Shown: positions 1 to 7,665, numbered from the stretch's first letter. The stretch is 36,676 bases of DNA from Candidatus Thorarchaeota archaeon (GCA_030669595.1 DAOVDG010000006.1:1-36676), one strand, 5' to 3'. Notes: generated from the sequence alone by a model not told the origin. Made by a program: numbers and translations.

Positions 1-3
1 TGA

Positions 4-195
4 CAGACTTCAAAGACTGCTCGTCATCGTCCCACAGCGAATCTCAACAGGATTGGGGTTCATCCTCCGCATGGTTACTGGTGCCACTATTGCCATGTGG
101 TTTCAGCCGCGGCAAACGGCCCACCCTGCCCGCTGCAGTTCAAGGAATCTATTGGTATGCCTAAAAAAGTTACCAATTGGGCTCAAACAAACTAG
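4..195 (+). other. Open frame with a Cys motif, possible 3' end of an unrecognised gene
   Basis: Frame 1 is open from just after a TGA at bases 1-3 to a TAG at 193-195, about 63 codons. It reads like protein in its second half, with a CHYC motif, a further Cys after PP, and a KKVTNW stretch near the end. Its stop overlaps the infB stop in a shared CTAG, the arrangement also seen for the real convergent pair at 20746-20749. Against it, the frame has no ATG or TTG and only a late GTG, and the upstream TGA is in frame. It could be a gene tail with a frameshift or readthrough upstream of the window, or a chance frame. I recognise no family. The remaining non-coding interpretation of bases 1-191 shows nothing else I can name. 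Confidence 0.22.
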
Positions 196-1973
196 ATGAA
201 GGCTCCAGCCGCCCTCTTTATTGTAACAATCTCTTCCAACACATCCAGCTCTGGCTGTGTTAAATCCTCAGAAAACTTCTTTCTGATTGCGAGAATATGC
301 TTGTCAGGCACGTCAATGTAGAGTACTTCATTGTCCTTTACCTGCCTGCCAATGCTCGGCCCTCGGATAGACACTGCAACTTCCATTCCATCAGTTGCCT
401 CATCTATCGTGACACTTCTATCCTGAATCTGCAGAATGGTTCCCACACGCTTTCCTTGCCCATTGATGAGGGCTGTTCTTGGCTTCACAATGCCGCTTAC
501 TTTGACACCCACAACTGCTGGATTCTTCTGCCTGAATACATAGTCAGGTATGAGCATAATTTTTCCAGGCCTAACAATTGAGCCAAGCGACTCAGCCTTT
601 GCCTGCTCTCGTTTCACTATGAGCCAAGCATTGAAATCATCAAAGAGGCGATAGATCACCTCATTCATGAATACCTCGACTCCATATTCTGCAGCCAGAT
701 CTTCAATATCAGGCGCAAACTTGACGTTGAATCCCAATACGACCGCGTTGAGAGGGTCTGTATCCCCTGCAGCTTGGGCCTCAACTATGTCCCTTTTAAC
801 AATCTGACCAACATCAGCAATCCGTACTGGAATCTTGCGGTCCTGCAAGAACTGACTGACTGCCTCCAAAGAACCAAGAGTATCAGTCTTCAGAACAACA
901 CCGGATGAATCCTTCTGAATGCGTATTGAGCTGATTTCATCACGTACTTTGGATTTAATAGCTTCAAGTTCATTTAAATCACTGACAGCATAGACTGGTG
1001 CACCAGCCAGCGCTCCCTTGATGTCGGGAGACACAATCTTAACACCCGCCGCAGCATGTACCTCGTCAACGTGCGTAAACTTCTCTTTTGGATCTCTAAT
1101 CTCATCAAGCGCCTTTGGAAGCAGTAATGCTCTAATTTTAGCAACTATGACATCATCAAGACCGCCGACCACTACAGTATCAGACTTCTTCAAAATCCCC
1201 TCATAGATTATTGTATCAAGCGTTGTGCCTAGGCCGGTTTCCTCTCTGACTTCCAGTATCGCTCCCTTAGCTGGACCCGTGGAGATACTGAGCCTATCCT
1301 TAAGGTACTGCTGAGTCAGTCCTGAGAGGACCATCAACAGTTCAGGAATGCCATCCCCGGTCTTCGCACTAGTGGGCACAATGGCTACAGTCTGCGTGAA
1401 ATCCTCTACACGATCATATCTTTCTGAAGCGATTCCGTTTGCAGACAGCGCTCCAACAATCTCGTATAGACGTCGGTCCAGCTCGTTCTGTATTGTCTTG
1501 TTCTGCGACTTTATGGCATGGAACAGGTCGACATCCGGAACGCTCCTCCATCCTGGGACCTTGTCGAGCTTGTTAGCGGCTATGAGAAACGGTGTTTTCC
1601 CTGATTTCAGTATCTTCAATGATTCATAGGACTGAGTCAGTGGCCCCTCATTGATGTCAACTACTAGTATCGCTATGTCAGCTATCGCTCCACCGCGTCT
1701 TCTGAGGTTTAGGTATGCCTCATGACCTGGCGTGTCAATGAACAGCAGACCATCGATTGTTAATTGGGTGTTGACGCTCTCCAAAAGATTTCCACAAATG
1801 GAGAGGATTGTTTCAGTTGGGAAAAAAGAAGCGCCAATATGTTGAGTGATACCTGCCGCTTCTCGATCCTGCACTGCTGTACCTCGCATCTTGTCCAGTA
1901 GTGAGGTCTTGCCATGGTCTATGTGTCCGAGTACCGTGACAATGGGGGAACGCAGTTTGGCTTCCTGAGTCAT
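192..1973 (-). CDS. infB: Translation initiation factor aIF5B (IF2-like GTPase)
   Basis: GTPase that promotes ribosomal subunit joining and initiator tRNA placement. The GTP-binding motifs are visible: G1 GHIDHGKT near residue 16, G3 DTPGHE near 80, G4 ANKLD near 133, and an SAKTGDG G5 stretch, followed by the beta-barrel and C-terminal domains expected of the family. About 593 residues is normal for archaeal aIF5B. The ORF track starts 12 codons earlier, but the ATG giving MTQEAK has GAGGTGG at Shine-Dalgarno distance, so I use it. A TATA-like TTTCATAAG lies near 2018-2027. It is the last member of the archaeal L7Ae-S28e-L24e-ndk-IF2 neighbourhood, but here it is separated from the ribosomal genes by an oppositely oriented ndk, so it must have its own promoter. 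Confidence 0.97.
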   Translation of the reverse strand: MTQEAKLRSPIVTVLGHIDHGKTSLLDKMRGTAVQDREAAGITQHIGASFFPTETILSICGNLLESVNTQLTIDGLLFIDTPGHEAYLNLRRRGGAIADIAILVVDINEGPLTQSYESLKILKSGKTPFLIAANKLDKVPGWRSVPDVDLFHAIKSQNKTIQNELDRRLYEIVGALSANGIASERYDRVEDFTQTVAIVPTSAKTGDGIPELLMVLSGLTQQYLKDRLSISTGPAKGAILEVREETGLGTTLDTIIYEGILKKSDTVVVGGLDDVIVAKIRALLLPKALDEIRDPKEKFTHVDEVHAAAGVKIVSPDIKGALAGAPVYAVSDLNELEAIKSKVRDEISSIRIQKDSSGVVLKTDTLGSLEAVSQFLQDRKIPVRIADVGQIVKRDIVEAQAAGDTDPLNAVVLGFNVKFAPDIEDLAAEYGVEVFMNEVIYRLFDDFNAWLIVKREQAKAESLGSIVRPGKIMLIPDYVFRQKNPAVVGVKVSGIVKPRTALINGQGKRVGTILQIQDRSVTIDEATDGMEVAVSIRGPSIGRQVKDNEVLYIDVPDKHILAIRKKFSEDLTQPELDVLEEIVTIKRAAGAFI

Positions 1974-2107
1974 CAATGGCCACCTCACAAGAAGATTGAT
2001 GCGAAGCAATTTTCCCTAGCTTATGAAACTGTCGTTTGCGATAGTCGACCCAAAACCCTGAAATATCAAAGAATTGTGTTCGGCGTCAGCAAGATAGACA
2101 TAGTTCG

Positions 2108-2779
2108 GTGAAGCAGTTGGAACGTTCTTTTGTAATAATCAAACCCGATGGAACCGCTAGAAGAAGAGTGAGTGCCTTGGTAATCAAGGCTCTACTGGAT
2201 AGAGGATACAGTGTCCGTGCCTTCAAGGAAATGAAGGTATCCAAGTCGTTGGCTGAAATGCACTACGCGATTCATAAGGAGAAACCATTCTTCCCCTGGC
2301 TTGTAGACTTCATAACTTCCGCCAATGTCCTAACAATGATTCTTGAGGCTGATAACGTAATCGAGGACGTTCGCGAAGCGCTTGGTGCAACATTCGTTCA
2401 GAAGGCTTCGCCCGATTCACTAAGAGGACGTTATGGAATATGGGCTGGTATTAACATCGCTCACGCATCTGATGGACCAGATACTGCAAGAACTGAGATA
2501 TCTCTCTGGAAGACTGAAGGCGGCGTAGAGGAGTCTGATGACGCAGAGGCCTCCGCTTGGGCCTATATCAACAAGTACAATTCTGGAAGCGCAGATTATA
2601 CCATGGATATTCGCAATATTGTCATAGAATCCATTGAAAATAGAAACACATCACCTGCTGTTCTGAGCTCGCTGGAAGATCTGCTAGGTAGAGATGCAGA
2701 CGGAATCGAGAAGAAATCAATCACCGCTCTGGCAAACGCGATTTTTGATTACATTAAGGAAGAAGCCGAGAAAAAGTAG
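2108..2779 (+). CDS. ndk: Nucleoside diphosphate kinase with C-terminal extension
   Basis: Transfers gamma-phosphate between nucleoside triphosphates and diphosphates through a phosphohistidine. The N-terminal ERSFVIIKPDG signature and the active-site segment NIAHASD (family NxxHGSD; the His is present) identify it, followed by the EISLW end of the classic fold near residue 133. The protein is 223 residues against roughly 140-155 for most family members. The extra 70 or so residues at the C terminus are acidic and helical-looking with no motif I recognise. The start is GTG at 2108; a GAAATATC TATA-like box lies about 45 nt upstream. It is transcribed opposite to infB and to the ribosomal genes beside it, unlike the usual collinear archaeal arrangement. 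Confidence 0.95.
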   Translation: MKQLERSFVIIKPDGTARRRVSALVIKALLDRGYSVRAFKEMKVSKSLAEMHYAIHKEKPFFPWLVDFITSANVLTMILEADNVIEDVREALGATFVQKASPDSLRGRYGIWAGINIAHASDGPDTARTEISLWKTEGGVEESDDAEASAWAYINKYNSGSADYTMDIRNIVIESIENRNTSPAVLSSLEDLLGRDADGIEKKSITALANAIFDYIKEEAEKK

Positions 2780-2836
2780 CATCGGGTGGCAAAAAGTACC
2801 ACCTATGCTTTTTACATGCAGATTCGAATAGGTGCT

Positions 2837-3037
2837 TCAGCGCTTTGCTTTGCCACCTTTCTCATAGCCTGCAGTCCACTTGGTATCTCTGGGCTTCATC
2901 TTCCGTTTTATCCTGTTGACCTTGCACTTATTCGAACAGAACCACAGTACAGCCCCATCCTTTGTCTGTACGTAGGCCATGCCCGTGCCAGGCTCGATGT
3001 CCTTGCCACAGAAGACGCATTTCTGTGTTCCAACCAT
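2837..3037 (-). CDS. rpl24e: Ribosomal protein eL24
   Basis: Small zinc-ribbon protein of the large ribosomal subunit. The sequence has the family start with a CxxC (CVFCGKDI) and a second pair in FCSNKC, followed by a basic tail with KRKMKPRDTKW. Its 66 residues match the usual archaeal length. It follows rps28e with only two bases between stop and start, so the two are co-transcribed from the promoter upstream of rpl7ae. It ends 57 bases from the convergent end of ndk. Confidence 0.97.
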   Translation of the reverse strand: MVGTQKCVFCGKDIEPGTGMAYVQTKDGAVLWFCSNKCKVNRIKRKMKPRDTKWTAGYEKGGKAKR

Positions 3038-3039
3038 AC

Positions 3040-3273
3040 CTAACGCCTCCTCATCTTCCGAGCTTCACGTTCAGTTTCTCGGAGAGAGAGAATGTCGCCC
3101 TCTCTGACAGGGCCTTTCACGTTGCGAGTGAGCACCCGACCTCTGTCTCGTCCGTCCAATATCTTGACTCGAACTTGGGTGATCTCCCCGGTTACTCCAG
3201 TTCTTCCCAGAAGCTGGATAACCTCCGCCGGGATTGCGGGAGTCCTATCTGAGTCATCACTTGTTTTACTCAT
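3040..3273 (-). CDS. rps28e: Ribosomal protein eS28
   Basis: Small-subunit protein with an OB fold. The family core [20 protein letters not shown] and the C-terminal [14 protein letters not shown] are plain, and 77 residues fits archaeal eS28 with a short N-terminal extension. An AGGTGATG sequence upstream of the ATG can act as the ribosome-binding site. It sits between rpl7ae (24 bases upstream) and rpl24e (2 bases downstream) in the conserved archaeal order L7Ae-S28e-L24e. Confidence 0.97.
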   Translation of the reverse strand: MSKTSDDSDRTPAIPAEVIQLLGRTGVTGEITQVRVKILDGRDRGRVLTRNVKGPVREGDILSLRETEREARKMRRR

Positions 3274-3297
3274 CTAAAGCCATCACCTAGAAGAACA

Positions 3298-3669
3298 CTA
3301 CTTGCGCAGTCCAGCTATCTTCTCAACCAAGTCATCAACAAGGTCCTTTGCCTTGCCATCAATGACGATGGCGACCGCCGCTGTGGGGCGTTCTATGCCG
3401 CAAGCATTACCAAGGTCCTTCTTGCTATCCACGAAGATGTATGGTGCTTTCTTGTCATCACAGAGACCTGGCAAGTACATGATGATCTCTGGAGGTTCTA
3501 CGTCCCCTGCAACCAATACAAGACGTGCGATTCCACGCTCTATGGACTTAGTTGCCTCATTTATTCCTTTCTTGATTCGCCCTGTATCTTTGGCAATCTC
3601 AAGAGCCTCGAGAGCCTTCTTCTGGAGCTCTTCAGGGTATTCAACGTCAACAAAACTCGGTTTCGGCAT
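3298..3669 (-). CDS. rpl7ae: Ribosomal protein eL8 (L7Ae)
   Basis: Kink-turn RNA-binding protein. In archaea it is a large-subunit protein and also a core protein of box C/D and H/ACA guide RNPs and of RNase P. The family signature is clear: KGINEATKSIERG near residue 35, LVLVAGDVEPPEI, a YIFVDSK segment, and the ACGIERPTAAVAI C-terminal part. The 123-residue length is standard. It is the first gene of the rpl7ae-rps28e-rpl24e operon, with a TTTTAAAA box about 100 bases upstream. Confidence 0.98.
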   Translation of the reverse strand: MPKPSFVDVEYPEELQKKALEALEIAKDTGRIKKGINEATKSIERGIARLVLVAGDVEPPEIIMYLPGLCDDKKAPYIFVDSKKDLGNACGIERPTAAVAIVIDGKAKDLVDDLVEKIAGLRK

Positions 3670-3762
3670 TGTTATCTACCTCTGTTTTCACATCATTGGT
3701 ATGAGTGTCTACTAACACACCCCTTGTAAAGGGCGCGTTCTCGCCGCTGTCATGCCTACTTC

Positions 3763-3770
3763 TTTTAAAA
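3763..3770 (-). promoter_or_regulatory. TATA box of the rpl7ae operon
   Basis: TTTTAAAA lies upstream of rpl7ae on the minus strand, in the gap between egsA and rpl7ae. Archaeal TATA boxes centre about 25-27 bases before the start site, which predicts transcription from about 3740 and a leader of roughly 70 bases. Confidence 0.55.
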
Positions 3771-3810
3771 CTGTCGAACTAGTCAGACTCAACAACTAGG
3801 GAAGACATGT

Positions 3811-4794
3811 CTAATAGCCTAGTTCCCTGATTGCCCTTACTAGGTCATCATCACTTGCTTTGCAATGAACAAGAACCGAGTATCTTCCTCGTTTCTTCAT
3901 AATCTTCTGTGCGTGGTGTATGTCATCAAGAAATGTAGCTTTAGTCAAATCCAGTTCCTTGAGTTCTACTGGCATATTCCTCTCCAGTAGAAAGTCCCTG
4001 ATATCTGATGGTCGATGCTTGGCATAGCCGGCCTCGTCAAGAAAATGGAGGCTTAGGGGAGTAGCGAATGCCACTTGAAGGCCATGCAGACTCTGCATCC
4101 TTCGATCCATCGCGTGGGATATCGCATGTTCTGTTCCGGAGCAGGGTCTAGAACTCCCAAAGTCAGTCATGGCATTGCCTGTGTCTATCACAGATTTGAC
4201 GAGGGTTTCGAGATTATCGTCCTTTAGCACGGTTTCGAGTGCAAACTCTACTGTTGTGTAAACGTCTTCATCCAGTGGCTCACCTACAAGCTCGTTGGCG
4301 AGTCGCCATTCCGCTAAACTTGATGCCTTGCTGAGTATATCTCCTATCCCAGACAGAGTCAATATTCGAGGAGCGGTGGACATCACACTCAAATCTGCAA
4401 GTATGAAACTTGGCTTCTTGCATTTCTCTGAATAGCGATAACCGTCGTGCATTACAGAGGCAACGTCACTCGCAATGCCGTCATGTGATGCCGCAGTGGG
4501 GATAGAAATCCAATCGAGTCCTGACTCGAGTGCGAAGAGCTTGGCCATATCGATGCTCCTTCCACCGCCAAAGCCTATGATCACATCGATGCCATGATAC
4601 CGCGAAACCAGTCCCTTCCGATAATCAGGTGATATGGACCACATCACGTCAGCATCAATAATACTCTCCATCATTTGCCCATACTTATCGTAGATGACCA
4701 CATCCGACACGATTAGAGGTTTCTTGTATCCTTCAAGGATGTCATTGAGCTTCTTTAGGGCACCCTCTGCAATAATTACATTGCTTGAGGTCAT
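3811..4794 (-). CDS. egsA: sn-Glycerol-1-phosphate dehydrogenase
   Basis: Reduces dihydroxyacetone phosphate to sn-glycerol-1-phosphate, the stereospecific backbone of archaeal membrane lipids. The Rossmann-like nucleotide loop IGFGGGRSIDMAKL, the IPTAASHDGIASDVAS segment, and the metal-site motifs GTEHAISHAMD and HGLQVAFATPLSLH are all present; the family's zinc ligands (Asp in SHDG, two His later) are intact. Length is about 327 residues. A GTG three codons upstream (4803) is the alternative start; I prefer the ATG giving MTSSNVI. The product feeds the same lipid pathway as CarS (27.3-27.8 kb) and the mevalonate genes in this window, though they are not linked in one operon. Confidence 0.95.
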   Translation of the reverse strand: MTSSNVIIAEGALKKLNDILEGYKKPLIVSDVVIYDKYGQMMESIIDADVMWSISPDYRKGLVSRYHGIDVIIGFGGGRSIDMAKLFALESGLDWISIPTAASHDGIASDVASVMHDGYRYSEKCKKPSFILADLSVMSTAPRILTLSGIGDILSKASSLAEWRLANELVGEPLDEDVYTTVEFALETVLKDDNLETLVKSVIDTGNAMTDFGSSRPCSGTEHAISHAMDRRMQSLHGLQVAFATPLSLHFLDEAGYAKHRPSDIRDFLLERNMPVELKELDLTKATFLDDIHHAQKIMKKRGRYSVLVHCKASDDDLVRAIRELGY

Positions 4795-4803
4795 GTCTTC
4801 CAC

Positions 4804-5336
4804 TTCTCATGGGCTGGCTCAAGTACCACAATTAAGGGTATGCAACAGCTGCCAGGAACTTGTAAAATCTTGAGCATTTCGTAGGTGGTTATAACATATG
4901 CTCAGGATTGAGTGGTGTGGATGTTCGATGCTGATTGCTAGGGCCTTCAAATATGAACTGGACCCAAACAACCAGCAGAGGACCAGGCTTTCACAACATG
5001 CCGGGTCCGAACGCTGCATGTAATCTTGTCGCCGCCAGTTGGACGGAGACAGAAAACGCCTTTGGAGAGGACGTGAGACTAGTCGCAGATTCAATAGGAT
5101 CTGCAGAGCAGACCTCAATGAATCAGGAACCGAACATCAGTCAAGGACATTGATGTCCAGGATTGTACAAGTTTCGGGCAACGGCTTCTATCTCGCGCCA
5201 ACTGGGCCAGCTTCCAGTGGCCCCTACATTAGTCTTAAGTAGCGTGAATTACGGACCGGGAACTTGCGAATGTAATACTACAGCTGATATGGTGAAAGTA
5301 CACGATTCATTCAGTGAGCACTTGGAGTCCCATCTC
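4804..5336. other. Long non-coding stretch with several hairpins
   Basis: No convincing protein is encoded here; the three ORFs in the track have no motif or coherent composition. Three inverted repeats stand out: GGACCAGGC at 4980-4988 with GCCGGGTCC at 5000-5008 (one A-G mismatch, 11-nt loop), GGACAT/ATGTCC at 5145-5158, and GGGCCA at 5204-5209 with TGGCCC at 5218-5223 (8-nt loop). GGACCC at 4960-4965 could also pair with GGGTCC at 5003-5008, giving an alternative fold. This could be an unannotated structured RNA. I could not match it to RNase P RNA, SRP RNA or a box C/D RNA. A CTTAAG near 5234-5239 may be the promoter of the GTPase gene. Confidence 0.4.
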
Positions 5337-5834
5337 ATGACCCGCTACGTCAAGGTTGCACTAATGGGGTCAGGGTATGCCGGCAAGTCCACCCTGATCA
5401 AACTTCTCACAGACAACGCGTCCGATTTAGATGCCAAATACAAGCCGACCTGTGGGATGGATTGCGGGACAATTACACTCGACAAGTTAACCAAGATTTC
5501 ATTGGTTGAGATGGGTGGTCAGACACACTTCGAGTTCATGTGGGCTGATTTGCTAAGGGGGAGCAAGATGGTGGTCGTTGTCACTGAGAGCACCCCCAAG
5601 GCAGTACTGAAGACGCGTCAAATACTGCAGAAATACAGGAGGGAGCTCGAAGGCGTTCAGATCATCGCAATTGCAAATAAACAGGACCTTCCTGGCTCTA
5701 TGAAGCCCCGCTCAGTTGAGGATTTGCTTGGAGTTCCAACCTATGGCATGGTAGCTATTGATCCGAAGCAACAGCTACACGGCTACAAGCTGATAGTAAA
5801 TGGATTACGGGACATGGCTCAAGTAGCAGCATAA
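5337..5834 (+). CDS. Arf/SRPRB-like small GTPase
   Basis: Small Ras-superfamily GTPase of about 165 residues. G1 is GSGYAGKST close to the N terminus, a switch I threonine lies in KPTCGMD, and G4 is the Arf-type NKQD. The G3 motif reads EMGGQ, where Arf proteins have DxGGQ: the Gly-Gly-Gln is present but the metal-associated Asp is a Glu. There is no N-terminal Gly for myristoylation and no CAAX-like tail. The track starts at 5163, but that extension is unlike protein; TTGGAG precedes the ATG at 5337, and an ATG at 5289 is the alternative. Arf-like GTPases are abundant in Asgard archaea. It stands alone between a structured spacer and the rpoD operon, so context does not reveal its membrane or trafficking role. 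Confidence 0.85.
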   Translation: MTRYVKVALMGSGYAGKSTLIKLLTDNASDLDAKYKPTCGMDCGTITLDKLTKISLVEMGGQTHFEFMWADLLRGSKMVVVVTESTPKAVLKTRQILQKYRRELEGVQIIAIANKQDLPGSMKPRSVEDLLGVPTYGMVAIDPKQQLHGYKLIVNGLRDMAQVAA

Positions 5835-5897
5835 CCGCAGTTTCCTTGTTTTTTGGGCGGATTTTCAAGGCTTAATGACAACGTTCTAGGACAATGC

Positions 5898-5906
5898 TTT
5901 TATACA
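5898..5906 (+). promoter_or_regulatory. TATA box of the rpoD-rps2 operon
   Basis: TTTTATACA in the spacer before rpoD fits an archaeal TATA element. It predicts initiation at about 5925-5930, giving a leader of about 100 nt that begins at the hairpin described separately. Confidence 0.6.
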
Positions 5907-5928
5907 TACATAAGTGTGGCACTCGTAC

Positions 5929-5963
5929 CCAGAGCATGGGCGAGTGAGCTGGCAGCCCTCTGG
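5929..5963 (+). promoter_or_regulatory. Leader hairpin at the 5' end of the rpoD operon transcript
   Basis: CCAGA pairs with TCTGG and, after a 4-nt bulge, GGGC pairs with GCCC around a 13-nt loop. It lies exactly where the transcript is predicted to begin and about 70 nt before the rpoD start. An RNA-level control or stability element of a ribosomal protein operon is possible; no known ligand is implied. Confidence 0.35.
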
Positions 5964-6030
5964 CAGGGTATTTCAGCGAGTCTGTCCGGGATCAGTGTCT
6001 TTTGGGTGCACTCCAAGGTCAGGTGTGATA

Positions 6031-6834
6031 ATGGAAATTACAATCATTAACAAACAGGATGATTCAATCCATTTCCTGGTTGAGGATGTAGATGTCGCAT
6101 TCGCTAACGCAATCCGCAGGGTAATGCTAACAAAGCTACCTGCTATGGCGATAGATGAAGTACTCATACTGGAAAACACCAGTGTTATGTACGATGAAAT
6201 GATTGCTCAGCGTCTTGGTCTCATTCCTATAGTAACAGACCTAGACTCCTACAATCTTCCCCAAGACTGCGAATGTGAAGGAAAAGGATGCAGCCTCTGC
6301 CAATGTACGCTTACACTAGAGGTGGAACCCGAAGATGAAGAGGTCGTTGTATACTCACGTAGCCTGACCTCACAAGATCCGAAGATAGTTCCTGCCTCTG
6401 GAAACATCCCAATTACCAAACTAGCACCCCATCAAAGACTGATTATCGAGGCCTACGCTCGACTTGGAACAGGCGCCGAGAATGCCAAATTCCAACCCGT
6501 CGCAACGGTTGCATACAAGTATGTTCCAGTCATTAGCGTGGATAAATCGAAATGCAATCTTTGTGAAGAATGCGTAAAGATCTGTCCGAAGAATATCATG
6601 AAAGTTGACGGAAGCACTTTGTCGACTCAGAACACATTGGACTGCAGCTTGTGCGAGGCCTGTGTTGATGTCTGCGAACCTGGTGCCATAACAATCGATT
6701 CCAAGAAAAACGCCTTTCTCTTCAAAGTGGAGTCCACCGGCTCTCTAAGCCCTGAAACCATTGTTTCGAAGACAGCAGAAATTCTGAAGACTAAAATCCA
6801 AGCTGCTCTTGATTATGCGAACTCTCTGAGGTGA
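6031..6834 (+). CDS. rpoD: RNA polymerase subunit Rpo3 (RpoD) with ferredoxin-like domain
   Basis: Platform subunit of archaeal RNA polymerase, homologous to RPB3 and bacterial alpha. The N-terminal dimerisation part has the family sequence FANAIRRVMLTKLPAMAIDEV, and a Cys-rich loop (CECEGKGCSLCQC) follows near residue 75. Residues about 170-215 carry two complete CxxCxxCxxxC motifs, CNLCEECVKIC and CSLCEACVDVC, so two 4Fe-4S clusters are predicted, as in several archaeal Rpo3 proteins. The track extends 39 codons upstream; the ATG at 6031 gives the family start MEITI and has AGGTGTG before it. 267 residues. It leads an operon with rpl18e seven bases downstream, and the expected upstream genes rps13, rps4 and rps11 are absent here. 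Confidence 0.97.
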   Translation: MEITIINKQDDSIHFLVEDVDVAFANAIRRVMLTKLPAMAIDEVLILENTSVMYDEMIAQRLGLIPIVTDLDSYNLPQDCECEGKGCSLCQCTLTLEVEPEDEEVVVYSRSLTSQDPKIVPASGNIPITKLAPHQRLIIEAYARLGTGAENAKFQPVATVAYKYVPVISVDKSKCNLCEECVKICPKNIMKVDGSTLSTQNTLDCSLCEACVDVCEPGAITIDSKKNAFLFKVESTGSLSPETIVSKTAEILKTKIQAALDYANSLR

Positions 6835-6841
6835 GCCCGAG

Positions 6842-7201
6842 ATGGTAAGAAGACCAACCGACCCCAATACACGCGCTCTAATCAATTCGTTAAAGAAGAC
6901 ATCTACAAAATATGATGTTGGAATATGGAGAAGAGTGGCCGAGCTTGTAGCGCGCCCGGCTAGAAAACGTGCTACTGTGAATGTTGGTAAAATTGGCCGG
7001 CATACACGAGCTGGCGACATAGTCGTTGTGCCAGGCAAGATTCTGGGATCAGGTATCATTCCACACAAAGTCACAGTCGCAGCAATGAATGCATCAACAA
7101 CTGCTAGGTCCGCCATAGTGAATGCAGGTGGATCACTGATTACGATCCCAGAGCTGCTAAACCAATCCCCAAAGGGGACAGGAATTACGATTATCATATG
7201 A
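6842..7201 (+). CDS. rpl18e: Ribosomal protein eL18
   Basis: Large-subunit protein. Family features include TDPNTRALINSLKKTS near the N terminus, a basic RPARKRATVNVGKI stretch, and the VVVPGKILGSG motif near residue 63, followed by a C-terminal domain ending GTGITII. The 119 residues match archaeal homologues. A GAGGTGAG Shine-Dalgarno overlaps the rpoD stop codon, so translation is likely coupled. Confidence 0.97.
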   Translation: MVRRPTDPNTRALINSLKKTSTKYDVGIWRRVAELVARPARKRATVNVGKIGRHTRAGDIVVVPGKILGSGIIPHKVTVAAMNASTTARSAIVNAGGSLITIPELLNQSPKGTGITIII

Positions 7202-7211
7202 GGTGGTTTCA

Positions 7212-7664
7212 ATGACCGAACAGGCAGTGAAAGTCTACGATGCAGATAACATGGTGGTCGGCAGAATGGCATCAAAGGTTGCGAAGGCTGCCTTGCTAGG
7301 TGACCGAGTGGTCATACTGAACGCCGAGAAGGCCATCATAACAGGTGCCCGACGAACAATCATTGAAGCTTACAAGGAGAAATTCAATATCAGGACCTCC
7401 TACAGCCCGAGAAGGGGGCCATTCCATCATCGGCGTCCCGATAAGATGATACGACGGATTATACGTGGCATGCTTCCTTGGCCTACTCCCCGTGGAAAGG
7501 CGGCTTACAAACGAGTCCACGTTTACATAGGTGTGCCCGAACAGTACGCCGAAACTGAGAAGATAGTCCTCGAAGGATCACGCTACAACAGCTTGGTCCG
7601 GAGATACATCACGGTTGGGGACCTTAGTCATGAACTTGGCTGGAGAAATCCAGAGGTGCGATGA
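7212..7664 (+). CDS. rpl13: Ribosomal protein uL13
   Basis: Large-subunit protein recognised by VVGRMASKVAKAAL near residue 15, VVILNAEKAIITG, RRPDKMIRRIIRGMLPW and the C-terminal ELGWRN. The track uses a GTG at 7203, but the ATG at 7212 has AGGTGG at the right distance and gives MTEQAVKVYDA, 150 residues, normal for archaea. It follows rpl18e closely and its stop codon lies one base before the rps9 start. Confidence 0.97.
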   Translation: MTEQAVKVYDADNMVVGRMASKVAKAALLGDRVVILNAEKAIITGARRTIIEAYKEKFNIRTSYSPRRGPFHHRRPDKMIRRIIRGMLPWPTPRGKAAYKRVHVYIGVPEQYAETEKIVLEGSRYNSLVRRYITVGDLSHELGWRNPEVR

Positions 7665-7665
7665 G

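Noticed and set aside
4819-5118. 99-residue minus-strand ORF, and the overlapping plus-strand ORFs 4935-5153 and 5039-5242
   Set aside because: Composition is not protein-like, there is no motif or ribosome-binding site, and the frames lie over hairpins.
5163-5336. N-terminal extension of the Arf-like GTPase given in the ORF track
   Set aside because: The translated extension is unlike GTPase N termini and covers a hairpin and a CTTAAG promoter-like element; internal ATG codons fit better.
6745-7275. 176-residue minus-strand ORF opposite rpl18e
   Set aside because: It is the antisense shadow of the highly conserved rpoD end and rpl18e.
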